From positions 1 to 49,906 of IMG/VR virus record IMGVR_UViG_3300035698_011250: a DNA stretch of 49,906 bases; one strand, 5' to 3'. This DNA comes from a virus. Each line of letters starts with the position of its first letter. Positions within the stretch are counted from its first letter, which is position 1. Of this stretch, positions 17,890 to 26,937 are shown piece after piece. The position numbers and the translations under genes were made by a program. Below the pieces are notes generated by a model. It did no database searches and was not told the DNA's origin. It was given only the letters and a program-made list of their open reading frames with translations.

Positions 17890-19491
17890 ATGGGAAAAAA
17901 TTTATCTAATGTAAAGAGACTTGTTGAAAGTAACGACCCACATAAATCCAAAATGAAACAAGCACAACTTTTGGCAACAAAATGGGAAGAAACAGGTCTT
18001 TTAGAAGGATTAGAAGGATATGAACGTAGTAATATGGCTATTCTTCTTGAAAACCAAGCTAGAGAACTTATCAAAGAATCTACAACAACTGGCAATACAG
18101 CAGGTTCTGAAGAATGGTCTGGCGTGGCTCTTCCTTTAGTAAGAAGAATTTTTGGTGAATTACCTTCAAAAGAATTTGTAAGTGTACAGCCAATGAATCT
18201 TCCTTCAGGACTAGTGTTCTATATTAATTTCAAATATGGAACAACAAAAAACCCTTATACAGATGGAGACAATATTCATGGTGTTACTTCTGGGTCTGTT
18301 AATGCACCTTACGGTGGATTTTATGGCGCAGGTAGATTCACTTATTCATCTAATAATTTCACATCAGCCGCACAAACTGTAGATACTGGTTCAGCAATTA
18401 GCTGGGCTGACGTTAGTTATGACGCTGATTTATCGGCTTCTATATCCGCAACTACTTCAGAAACTGGTATCTTTAAAGTAGCAGTTCCTCTTTCTGCATT
18501 AACAAGCTATGATAAAGAAGGAATTAGAGGCTTTGCAATTTCCGGTAGTGGCACAGGAGCAATTTTCGACGAATATTATCCACAATTTACAAAAATTGTA
18601 GGAACTGACATTCAATTTATCGTATCTGCTTCAACTGTCTTAACACAAGGTAGTTCAAGTTTATATGCATTCTATCAAAAACAACCTACAGCGGCAGACA
18701 GAGGTGACTTTGAAGAAAACACAACAAATACTCCAATCTCAATTCCTGAAATTGACATTGAATTCAAGTCAGAGCCAATCGTGGCAAAGACTAAAAAATT
18801 AAAAGCCGTATGAACACCTGAAATTAGTCAAGACCTTCAAGCGTATCATGCTATTGATGCAGAAGCAGAATTAACAACTATGTTGTCTGAACATGTAACA
18901 ATGGAAATTGACCTTGAAATACTTGATATGTTGATGGTTGACGCTGATTCAACTGAATACTGGTCAGCAAACCCGGGAGTTGAATATAATTCTAATACAG
19001 CTACATTTGAAACTAACTCACAATATTATATTTCTGACAAATCAACTTGGTACCAAACTCTTGGTATTAAACTTCAAAAATTATCTAATCAAATTCACTC
19101 CAAAACAATGAGAGGTGGAGCTAACTTTATAGTTGTTTCTCCTGATGTTGCTACAATCATTGAAAGTATGCCGGGATATAACGCTGATACAGACGGTAAT
19201 CAAATGCAGTTTGCTATGGGTGTTAAGAAAATAGGTGCTTTGAACAACAGATTAACTGTTTACAAAAATCCTTATATGAAAGAAAATGTAATACTTATCG
19301 GTTATCGTGGTAGTACATTCTTAGAAACAGGAGCTGTGTTCGCACCATATGTTCCTCTAATAATGTCTCCACTAATTTATGACCCTGATACATTCGTTCC
19401 TCGTAAAGCTGTTATGACCAGATACGCTAAAAAAATGGTCAGACCGGAATTTTACGGGAAATTAATTGTTCATGGATTAAATACCGTATAG
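17890..19491 (+). CDS. 23: Major capsid protein (gp23-like)
   Basis: 533 residues, with one UGA (18811, VWTPEIS) read as Trp among six Trp codons. Under the standard code it would be cut at residue 307. The N-terminal LLENQARELIKE|STTT places a predicted prohead-protease cut after E63, matching the cut after residue 65 of T4 gp23. EEWSGVALPLVRRIFGEL, the LSEHVTMEIDLEILDML helix and GGANFIVVSPDVATIIESMP are typical of gp23 (HK97 fold). It starts 10 bases after the scaffold gene with AGGAG and ends before a terminator. Confidence 0.95.
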
Positions 19492-19509
19492 GCTTAACTT
19501 ATTATACAA

Positions 19510-19538
19510 AGGGCAGTTGAGAGACTGCTCTTTTTTTT
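19510..19538 (+). terminator. Rho-independent terminator after the capsid gene
   Basis: An 8-bp stem AGGGCAGT / ACTGCTCT (one G-U pair) with a 6-base loop is followed by eight T. It isolates the highly expressed capsid gene from the homing endonuclease behind it. Confidence 0.88.
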
Positions 19539-19555
19539 ATACAAATTAATATAAA

Positions 19556-19588
19556 TTTACCATAAAATTCACTTTTTTTACCATAAAA
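19556..19588 (+). repeat. Direct repeat TTTACCATAAAA, 21-bp period
   Basis: Two identical 12-base copies at 19556-19567 and 19577-19588 lie on the same helix face, two turns apart, upstream of the GIY-YIG gene. This could be a regulatory binding site. No protein is known for it. Confidence 0.5.
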
Positions 19589-19631
19589 CTAATTAAGCTA
19601 ATATATATAGTAAAGAGATAAGGAGATTATA

Positions 19632-20330
19632 ATGATAATTTATAAGATAACAAATTTACTGAATGGGAAAATGTATATTGGTAAGGATAAAAATAATGAT
19701 AAAAATTATTATGGCTCAGGTAAAGCATTATTAAGGGCAATAAAAAAATATGGGAAAGAAAACTTTAAAAAAGAAATTATTGATGAATGCAATTCGTATG
19801 GCGAAATGAATGAAAGGGAAATTTATTGGATAGATTACTATAATGCCGTTGAATCAAGAAAATATTATAATATGAAAGATGGAGGGGATGGTGGTGATTG
19901 CCCACAATGTCATACAAAAGAATTTGTTGGGAAAATGAGAGACTTATCATTGGGAGAAAATAATTCAATGTATGGCAAGAACCATAAAGAAAAATCAAAA
20001 CAATTAATGAAAATGAGAGCTGTTGGCCGTTATACTCTAGAATGGTTTATAGAGCGGTACGGAGAAGAGGGACACCAAATGTGGAAAGAGCGGAACAAAC
20101 AACTTTCAGAGAATCGCATGGGTAGTAATAATCCTTTTTATGGCAAAAAATTTGATTATGAAAAGCATCCCATGTATAGGGAGATAGATAGGGAAAAACT
20201 ATTTGAATTTGTAAAGGACGGATTAACATTAAAAGAAATGGGCAAGAAATTTAATTGTTCGGGGTATTGTATAAGTGAAAAAATAAAGCATTATTGGGGA
20301 TGTTCAATTAGAGACCTAAGAGAGATGTAA
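19632..20330 (+). CDS. GIY-YIG homing endonuclease with NUMOD motifs
   Basis: 232 residues. The catalytic domain is at residues 1-90: IYKITNLLNGKMYIGKDKNN (the GIY..YIG pair), an Arg-bearing LLRAIKKYGKENFKKEII, and ReIYWIDYYNA. Residues 105-130 and 160-180 carry NUMOD3-type DNA-binding repeats (GENNSMYGKNHKEKSK, GSNNPFYGKKF). The C-terminus is a small HTH (TLKEMGKKFNCSGYCISEKI). All Trp are TGG. It is free-standing between the capsid gene and the neck genes, the usual niche of Seg-type endonucleases of T4-like phages. It has its own AGGAG. Confidence 0.92.
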   Translation: MIIYKITNLLNGKMYIGKDKNNDKNYYGSGKALLRAIKKYGKENFKKEIIDECNSYGEMNEREIYWIDYYNAVESRKYYNMKDGGDGGDCPQCHTKEFVGKMRDLSLGENNSMYGKNHKEKSKQLMKMRAVGRYTLEWFIERYGEEGHQMWKERNKQLSENRMGSNNPFYGKKFDYEKHPMYREIDREKLFEFVKDGLTLKEMGKKFNCSGYCISEKIKHYWGCSIRDLREM

Positions 20331-20344
20331 ATATTAAAAATTCA

Positions 20345-20366
20345 TTTCAGATAAAACTATCTGAAA
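20345..20366 (+). terminator. Hairpin after the homing endonuclease gene
   Basis: A perfect 9-bp stem TTTCAGATA / TATCTGAAA with loop AAAC, followed by an A/T stretch without a clean T run. It probably ends the endonuclease transcript, but only as a weak terminator. Confidence 0.5.
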
Positions 20367-20380
20367 AATATACATTTTCT

Positions 20381-20394
20381 ATATTTATATAAGA
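20381..20394 (+). promoter_or_regulatory. Putative phage promoter motif ATATTTATATAAGA
   Basis: Copy of the recurrent motif, 15 bases after the hairpin and 25 bases before the ATG at 20419. It would restart transcription for the neck genes. Confidence 0.55.
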
Positions 20395-20418
20395 CAGATT
20401 GTGTATAAGGAGAAAAAT

Positions 20419-20706
20419 ATGAAAATATATAAATTTTCAAACTTAATAAAAGAATTCATGAATAATAGTAAGTTTTATATTGCAATTTATTCAAAAGCAA
20501 AAACTAAGAAAAAGCTTATAGAAATAGTCAAACTGAGTCCAGAAAATCCTCCAGTAGATATGAGCCAAGGAATGCCCGGAGGACCCGTCGGAACGCCAGA
20601 AGAAATAAGAAAGCATTTCAAAATGACGAATCTAATAGTATATGGGCCAAATAGTAGTTATACGGCAAATTTAATATATAAAAAAGGTCAATGAACTGTA
20701 AAGTAA
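20419..20706 (+). CDS. Small protein with FxxLIKE leader
   Basis: 95 residues; ATG 20419 is 6 bases after AGGAG (20408-20412), so the earlier GTG at 20401 is not used. UGA 20692 read as Trp extends it to TAA 20704 (QWTVK). The N-terminus MKIYKFSNLIKEFMNN parallels that at 979 (IKE|F here). A Pro/Gly-rich middle (PPVDMSQGMPGGPVGTPEE) is flanked by beta segments. Unknown function. Confidence 0.72.
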
Positions 20707-20723
20707 TAAATAGGAGATAGGGT

Positions 20724-21908
20724 ATGGGCACACCACAAGCAAAAATTTGAGAAGGAAGTCCGGGAACAATAATTGGTGCAACTCCATTTGGGTTATTCGA
20801 TACACAAAGTTCATTTCAAAGTGATGGTCCTAAGTTTGCCAATTATGCGGCGGGCAAATTAGGATATCCCACAATAGAAGTTGAATTGACTTCTGAGTCT
20901 CTTTATAGTTCATTTGAAGAGGCGACAATGGAATATTCAAGACAAGTAAATGAATTTAATATTAGGGAGAATTTAATTAATTTACAAGGTGCTCCGGCAT
21001 CTTCTAATTTTACTCATAATAATGTTGCTATGAATACAACAAATCTATCTCAAATTATTAGAATAGCAAGGCCTTATGGTACAGAAGCTGGTAGCGGCGG
21101 AAACATTCCGATTTATGAGGGGTATATTACAACTACAGGTAGTGTTCAAGATTATGATATAGACGCATTATGAACAAGTGTTTCGGAAAGTGGGAATACT
21201 ATAGAAATTAAGAGAATATATCATTATAGAACTCCCGCAATGACAAGGTATTTTGACCCCTATGCCGGTTCTGGGTTGGGGACGCAAGGCTTATTGGATG
21301 GATTCGGGTTCGGAAGAATGTCGCCGGCAATCAGTTTCACGTTAATGCCAATTTATTCTGATTTATTAAAAATACAACAAATAGAGATGAGCGATGATGT
21401 CAGAAAATCAGCATATAGTTTTCAAATTAGACCATTAAATAAATTAAGATTATTCCCAATACCAACATCAGAATTTAAGGTATGATTTGATTATATTATT
21501 AAAGAAGATAGGGACGACCCATATGGCAGAGGATATACGGGCTCACTAGCAAGCGGGACTGGTTCGGTTGCGGACTTTTCAAATGCAGGATTTGATTGAA
21601 TGGATTACAATAATATTAATGCAGTTGGCAAGCAATGGATATTTTCTTATGGGTTTGCCTGTGCCAGAGAAAGACTTGGTTATGTTAGAAGTAAATATAG
21701 CGGAATACCAATTCCAGATGGCGAAGTTAATCTTGACGGCGACACATTGCGTTCAGAAGCGGAATCTGATAAAGGAATATTAATAGAGCAGTTGAGGGAA
21801 AGTTTGGAAGAGTCCGGTAAGAGAAGACAAATGGAAAAAAGTCAAGAAGAGTCTGAGTTTTTAATGGAAACTTTAAAGAAAATACCCACTAAGATTTATA
21901 TAGGGTAA
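20724..21908 (+). CDS. Neck/head-completion protein (gp13-like)
   Basis: 394 residues, whole only with five UGA codons read as Trp (among them AKIWEG, DALWTSV, FKVWFDY, FDWMDYN). The C-terminal region NAVGKQWIFSYGFACARERLGYVRSK ending YSGIPIPDGEVNLDG, with FRIRPLNKLRLFPIP-type upstream sequence, resembles the T4-family neck protein gp13, which joins the portal vertex to the tail. The resemblance is from memory of the family. It is longer than T4 gp13 (309). AGGAG precedes the ATG. Confidence 0.75.
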
Positions 21909-21920
21909 GAGAATAAAATA

Positions 21921-22682
21921 GTGAAAAAATCAGAAATTAGGAGAATGATAAGAGAGGAAATAAAAAAAACACTTAATGAGGAAAGTGATTCTTTCGAAAT
22001 GAACCCCAAAGTAATAGGCAATATGTATAAGTCTTTTAATAAGAAATATTTCAATAATGAATTAAAGACTTATCCTATTTTTGTGAAGAAACTAAAAGCT
22101 GTTTCTGGCAAGGTTGTTTCGATAGGTATTAGGTCGGACCCAAGTACTTGAGTCATAAAGGAAATTGTATTTTCTAATGTTATAAATTTTACAAAAGATG
22201 AAATGATGGGTGTTATACTTCATGAAATGATTCATGTGAAGTTAATAGAAAACAACATAGACGACGTAAAAGTTCAGCATGGCGTAGCCTTTAGAGACGA
22301 ACTAAAAAGATTGCAAAAGAAAACGCCGTTTAATATTCCGCTTACGCAAGACATTACGAATAGAAATGTAAATACCGATATAGTTAAAAAGAAAAAGCAA
22401 GTTGTAGTTTTTACAAGAGCAAAGGGAGTATATAACGGTGTAAAGGTCTTTAATATTAAATTACAAGATATCGTAAAAAATGGGCTAAAACATTTTCCAG
22501 AACGCTGACTAGAAGTAACTAAGCCGTTAATTGTAGTTTCAGATAATGTAGAGTTGCAAAAATATCCAAGTAAAAGAAAATTTAGTGTTAAAACTTTTGG
22601 CGGAGGTTATCAAATTGACCATAAATTAGCGAAAAGTATCGTTGATAACGGCGAAGTAATATGAGATTATAAAAAGGAATAA
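21921..22682 (+). CDS. Leader-bearing SprT-like zinc metalloprotease
   Basis: 253 residues from GTG 21921. The leader KKSEIRRMIREEIKKTLNE|E is followed at residue ~40 by NKKYFNNELKTYPIFVKKL, the N-terminal signature of SprT/Spartan proteases. Then HEMIH at residues 101-105 with a third zinc ligand at H120 (VQHGVAF). UGA codons 22149, 22506 and 22662 are read as Trp. SprT-like enzymes degrade DNA-bound proteins in eukaryotes; bacterial ones are poorly known. Set among neck genes but with the head leader, it is a candidate packaged protease. Confidence 0.85.
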
Positions 22683-22687
22683 AACAA

Positions 22688-23176
22688 ATGCCATTATTTA
22701 ATAGGTTAAGAGACATATCTTTATTTGACCATTTTAATAGAGAGTTGATAAAAGATATTATAGATACTTCGGTAACTGTATATAAAATAAATGCTTACGA
22801 AACAAAAGAAGATTTATACGGCGAAACGTTAAGACGAGTTTATTTTCCAGATGTATCTGTTGCGGGGTTAATTGAGCATGACCCTCCCGATTACGAAAAT
22901 GATGATTTTGGGATTGATGTTATTCAGAGTATTACTATTAAATTTCACAAGAATAGTTTAGAAGATTATGATTTATATCCAGAAGCTGGTGATATAATTG
23001 TTTGAAATGAACATTCTTTTGAAATTACTGCGGCAGTTGAAGACCAATTTGTAGGCGGGCAAACCGATAGAAAACATTCAATATTATGTCAATGTGCCAG
23101 AGTTAGGGAATCACTTGCAAGAGTTGAAGAGATTCAAGAGGCAGTTGCACAAGCGGCAGATAGCCTATATACATAA
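22688..23176 (+). CDS. Neck/head-closure protein (gp14-like, tentative)
   Basis: 162 residues with UGA 23003 read as Trp (DIIVWNEHSFEI). The sequence LIKDIIDTSVTVYKINAYET ... VAGLIEHDPPDYENDDFGID ... YPEAGDIIVWNEHSFEIT looks like a beta-rich connector protein. In T4-like phages the gene after the gp13 homologue is the neck protein gp14; the assignment rests on position and general look. It starts 5 bases after the protease gene. Confidence 0.6.
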
Positions 23177-23198
23177 TAAAATTAGGATATAAATAATT

Positions 23199-23942
23199 AT
23201 GGAAAAGAACAGAGCAAACGATGTAAGTAAAAGGGATGAGGATAATTTCCAAGATTTCAAAGTAGACTTATATGATATGGATGGTTCTATAAAATATTAT
23301 TTCGATAATGTTATATTACCAAAAGTTGAAACAGGATACGGATTAATTGATGTCCCAATTATTTATGCAGGGCCAGATAGATGGGCCTCTATTAAAAAAT
23401 ATGGTTTATTTAGAGGAAAACAGGGCAAAATACAATCTCCAATGATAACCTATAAGAGGACTGGTATATCTAAAAATACTGACATGCCTGTCAATAAAAT
23501 TAGTGCTGAAAATCCGCAATTATTTTATACATATCGACAAAAGTATAATAAGAAAAATAGATATTCGCAATTTTCTAAATTAACTGGTATAACGGAACCT
23601 TCAAAAGAATATCATAAAGTAGTTATCCCGGATTATGTGGTTTTGTCATATGATATTATTATATGAACAGACCATTTATCTCAAATGAATAAAATAATTG
23701 AAACTATGAATTATTATGCTGGGAGTTATTGGGGAACAAAAAAATGAAGATTTAAGTCCAAGATAGATGACTATTCAGATTCATCAGAAGTTAGCAGTGA
23801 TTCTGCTAAAATTATAAAGTGAAATTGTTCATTAACATTAAATGGATATATTGTTCCAGACATTTATGCTGAACATTTACCAAATACAACTGTTTTTTCG
23901 CCTGATACTATAGTTGTAGATTTTGACACATCGGGTACGTAA
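23199..23942 (+). CDS. Tail-completion/sheath-stabiliser protein (gp15-like, tentative)
   Basis: 247 residues, close to T4 gp15 (272). UGA codons read as Trp extend the frame past residue 155 (IIIWTDHLSQMNKIIETMNY). The pattern DVPIIYAGPDRWASIKKYG, RGKQGKIQSPMITYKRTG, then NY..G.YWG recalls the proximal tail-sheath stabiliser of T4-like phages. It follows the neck genes as gp15 does. No sheath or tube genes follow here, so the tail module must lie elsewhere. Confidence 0.65.
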
Positions 23943-23995
23943 GAAGATTTATATAATAAAAAAACTATAATTTTTTATTTAATGTATTGGAGGTT

Positions 23996-24037
23996 TGGAA
24001 GGTACATTATAGCAATACAACTATATCTACCCTTCCA
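23996..24037 (+). other. Stem-loop upstream of the fibre gene
   Basis: TGGAAGG (23996-24002) and CCTTCCA (24031-24037) form a 7-bp stem with a 28-base loop in the 126-base gap before the fibre gene. No T run follows, so it is more likely a leader structure than a terminator. A degenerate promoter-like ATTTATATAATAA lies just upstream near 23947. Weak evidence. Confidence 0.3.
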
Positions 24038-24068
24038 TATATAGCCAATCCAATGCCGGAGAAAAAAT

Positions 24069-26858
24069 ATGCCTAATGAATTTAAGATAAAACATGGACT
24101 GATAGTTGAAGACGGAATAGTTAGTGCATCAGGCCAATTATATGTTCCAAATATGGAAGACACTGGTACAACAAATGAAGTATTAGTGTTAGAGGCTGAT
24201 GGACAAATTAAAACTAAAACTGCGGCATCAAGTTCTGGTTCGTCAGGTACTTCCGGCAGTAACGGAAGTTCTGGTAGCAGTGGAACATCAGGAAGCTCAG
24301 GAAATTCAGGCAGTTCTGGGACAAGTGGTAGTTCTGGAACAAGTGGAAGCTCTGGTTCATCTGGAACAAGCGGCAGTTCGGGAACGAGTGGAAGTTCAGG
24401 AACAAGCGGTTCATCGGGAACATCGGGAAGTTCAGGTACTAGTGGTTCTTCAGGTAGCTCAGGAACATCGGGAAGTAGTGGTTCAAGTGGCACAAGTGGT
24501 AGTTCAGGAACATCGGGCTCTAGCGGAAGTAGTGGTACATCAGGTAGTTCAGGTTCATCTGGTAGTTCAGGAACAAGTGGTTCTTCTGGAAGTAGTGGAA
24601 GTAGTGGTTCGTCAGGAACGTCTGGTAGTAGTGGTTCATCTGGAACCTCAGGAAGTAGTGGCTCATCAGGTACTTCGGGTAGTTCTGGCACAAGTGGCGC
24701 AACTGGTGGCGTGGGAAGCTCAGGTAGTAGTGGAAGTTCAGGAACATCTGGCAGTAGTGGTTCATCAGGGACTTCTGGAGCAACGGGTGGTACTGGAAGT
24801 AGTGGTAGCTCAGGAACAAGTGGTTCTTCTGGAAGTAGTGGAAGCAGTGGAACGAGTGGTAGTTCAGGGAGTTCAGGTTCAAGCGGAACATCGGGAAGTT
24901 CAGGTAGTTCAGGAACAAGTGGTTCCAGTGGCAGTTCGGGCAGTTCAGGTTCTTCTGGTTCAAGCGGGAGCAGTGGTACTTCTGGCAGTTCTGGTTCTTC
25001 GGGCTCAAGCGGTTCTTCGGGAACATCAGGTTCTTCAGGTAGTTCAGGAACGAGCGGAGCAACAGGGGGAGTAGGTACTTCGGGAAGCAGTGGCTCATCT
25101 GGTACTTCAGGAGCAACTGGTGGAACTGGTAGTAGTGGTAGCTCAGGTACATCTGGCTCTTCTGGCTCATCTGGGACAAGTGGAAGTAGTGGAAGCTCTG
25201 GGACGTCTGGAAGTTCTGGTACAAGTGGTAGTTCTGGAAGCTCAGGTTCTAGTGGTACATCTGGAAGTTCGGGAACATCAGGAGCAACTGGGGGAACGGG
25301 AAGTAGTGGTTCAAGCGGAAGTTCAGGAAGTAGTGGTTCATCAGGTTCAAGCGGAAGTTCAGGAAGTAGTGGTTCGTCAGGAACATCGGGAGCAACTGGA
25401 GCCGTGGGTTCAAGTGGTAGTTCTGGAAGCAGTGGAACGAGTGGTTCTTCAGGTACTTCGGGAGCGACGGGTGCGGTAGGAAGCAGTGGTAGTTCAGGTT
25501 CAAGTGGTAGTTCTGGAAGCTCAGGAACATCTGGCTTAAGTGGCTCATCGGGAAGCTCTGGAACATCAGGAAGTAGTGGTACTTCTGGTAGTAGTGGTTC
25601 TAGTGGTAGCTCAGGTTCTTCGGGTAGTTCGGGGTCTTCAGGAGCAACAGGTGGTACTGGAAGTAGTGGTAGTTCTGGTTCTTCGGGAGCGACTGGTGGT
25701 ACTGGTTCAAGTGGCAGTTCAGGGACATCGGGGAGTAGTGGTTCTTCAGGAGCAACGGGGGGAACAGGTTCAAGTGGTTCTTCAGGTTCAAGTGGTTCTT
25801 CGGGAGCAACGGGGGGAACGGGTAGTTCTGGCTCTAGTGGTAGTTCAGGGACAAGCGGGGCGACTGGAAGCAGTGGAAGCTCAGGAAGCTCAGGAACATC
25901 GGGGCTTGGCACTTCTGGTTCAAGTGGAACAAGTGGGTTAGCTATTGGCGACGGGCAATGCGGGAATTATGCATTAAGTTCTGGCGTAACTATAGCAACA
26001 ATTCCTTTAGTAAATTCGGCAAGTGACGCAACATATAAAATATTAGGAGCTATAATAAATGAAACGGATGCAACTTCATCTGTTTATGATTTTGTTGTAA
26101 CCAATAGAACAATTTCAAACTTTGATGTAGAATTTAGTGGCGAAACAGACACTGCAAATTATATACTATCTTGGCTCGCAACGTCTGACGGGTTAAGCGG
26201 TACGTCTGGAACATCGGGCATAGGAACGTCGGGTAGTTCTGGAACATCTGGGACAAGTGCCCCGGGCCTTACATCTGGTACTTCTGGCACAAGTGGAAGT
26301 AGTGGTTCAAGCGGTTCATCAGGTACAAGTGGAACTGGAACCTCGGGAACGAGTGGTGTAACAGGTTCATCTGGTTCATCAGGAAGTTCTGGAACATCTG
26401 GTGCTGGTGGTAGTGGAAATTTTGATTACTTCAGAGCATCCTTAGATTCTACTGGACAGGTTACAACGGCAACATACGCCGATGTGATTGGATGGGATGA
26501 GGACCATGCAGATACTCCGTTTACTTTTGTCGAAGCAACTGGAGAATTGGAATTCAATGAAACTGCTTTGTATATGGTAACTGTTGGGATTGAGGGAACA
26601 AATGACGGAACAGTTAGAATTCAGCTTGATGTTAGAATTACAATTGATACAGGTGGTGGACACGCAGCTGATGCTGAATTAGAATGGCATAATTATGTAA
26701 TGAGAGATGCAACCTATAAACAGGGTGGGTTAACGCAAACTTTCCTTCGTGAATTTAGCGATGGTGATAAAATTATAGTTCAAGTACAAGATGTCGGTAC
26801 TAGTGCAACTATTGCTCAAGATGAAGCTAGAATTTATGCTGTTAAATTAGCGTATTAA
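24069..26858 (+). CDS. Collagen-like Gly-Ser-Thr repeat tail fibre
   Basis: 929 residues. The N-terminal 53 residues (PNEFKIKHGLIVEDG...) resemble fibre attachment starts. Residues ~54-625 are almost pure G-S-S/T triplets interrupted by GATGGVG/GATGGTG blocks, i.e. Gly every third residue as in collagen-like fibres. A globular insert (~626-700) and a shorter repeat (about 715-780) follow. A ~145-residue C-terminal head (NFDYFRASLDSTGQVTTATY ... EARIYAVKLAY) looks like a C1q/TNF-type beta jelly roll, probably the receptor-binding tip. All Trp are TGG. The Ser/Thr density makes it a possible target of the glycosylation genes at 41-48 kb. Confidence 0.88.
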   Translation: MPNEFKIKHGLIVEDGIVSASGQLYVPNMEDTGTTNEVLVLEADGQIKTKTAASSSGSSGTSGSNGSSGSSGTSGSSGNSGSSGTSGSSGTSGSSGSSGTSGSSGTSGSSGTSGSSGTSGSSGTSGSSGSSGTSGSSGSSGTSGSSGTSGSSGSSGTSGSSGSSGSSGTSGSSGSSGSSGSSGTSGSSGSSGTSGSSGSSGTSGSSGTSGATGGVGSSGSSGSSGTSGSSGSSGTSGATGGTGSSGSSGTSGSSGSSGSSGTSGSSGSSGSSGTSGSSGSSGTSGSSGSSGSSGSSGSSGSSGTSGSSGSSGSSGSSGTSGSSGSSGTSGATGGVGTSGSSGSSGTSGATGGTGSSGSSGTSGSSGSSGTSGSSGSSGTSGSSGTSGSSGSSGSSGTSGSSGTSGATGGTGSSGSSGSSGSSGSSGSSGSSGSSGSSGTSGATGAVGSSGSSGSSGTSGSSGTSGATGAVGSSGSSGSSGSSGSSGTSGLSGSSGSSGTSGSSGTSGSSGSSGSSGSSGSSGSSGATGGTGSSGSSGSSGATGGTGSSGSSGTSGSSGSSGATGGTGSSGSSGSSGSSGATGGTGSSGSSGSSGTSGATGSSGSSGSSGTSGLGTSGSSGTSGLAIGDGQCGNYALSSGVTIATIPLVNSASDATYKILGAIINETDATSSVYDFVVTNRTISNFDVEFSGETDTANYILSWLATSDGLSGTSGTSGIGTSGSSGTSGTSAPGLTSGTSGTSGSSGSSGSSGTSGTGTSGTSGVTGSSGSSGSSGTSGAGGSGNFDYFRASLDSTGQVTTATYADVIGWDEDHADTPFTFVEATGELEFNETALYMVTVGIEGTNDGTVRIQLDVRITIDTGGGHAADAELEWHNYVMRDATYKQGGLTQTFLREFSDGDKIIVQVQDVGTSATIAQDEARIYAVKLAY
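24228..25935 (+). repeat. 9-base-period coding repeat (SSG/TSG triplets)
   Basis: About 1.7 kb built from permuted 9-base units such as GGAAGTAGT and GGTTCATCA. Synonymous codons for Ser and Gly vary from unit to unit, which keeps the DNA from being identical while the protein period stays fixed. Such arrays change length by slippage or recombination. Confidence 0.9.
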
Positions 26859-26873
26859 ATATACAATATTAAG

Positions 26874-26887
26874 ATATTTATATAAAA
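26874..26887 (+). promoter_or_regulatory. Putative phage promoter motif ATATTTATATAAAA
   Basis: Copy of the recurrent motif 51 bases before ATG 26938. Between them lies a hairpin (GCTCATTAAAATGAGC, 26902-26917) that may shape the leader or end upstream transcription. Confidence 0.5.
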
Positions 26888-26937
26888 AATAAAATTTCTT
26901 GGCTCATTAAAATGAGCGTCCAAAATGGAGAAGAAAA

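Noticed and set aside
23975-25912. A 645-residue Pro/Glu/Leu/Val-rich open frame on the minus strand across the fibre repeat
   Set aside because: It is the mirror of the GGN-TCN repeat, has no ribosome site of its own, and opposes the direction of every other gene. The plus-strand product has proper N- and C-terminal domains.
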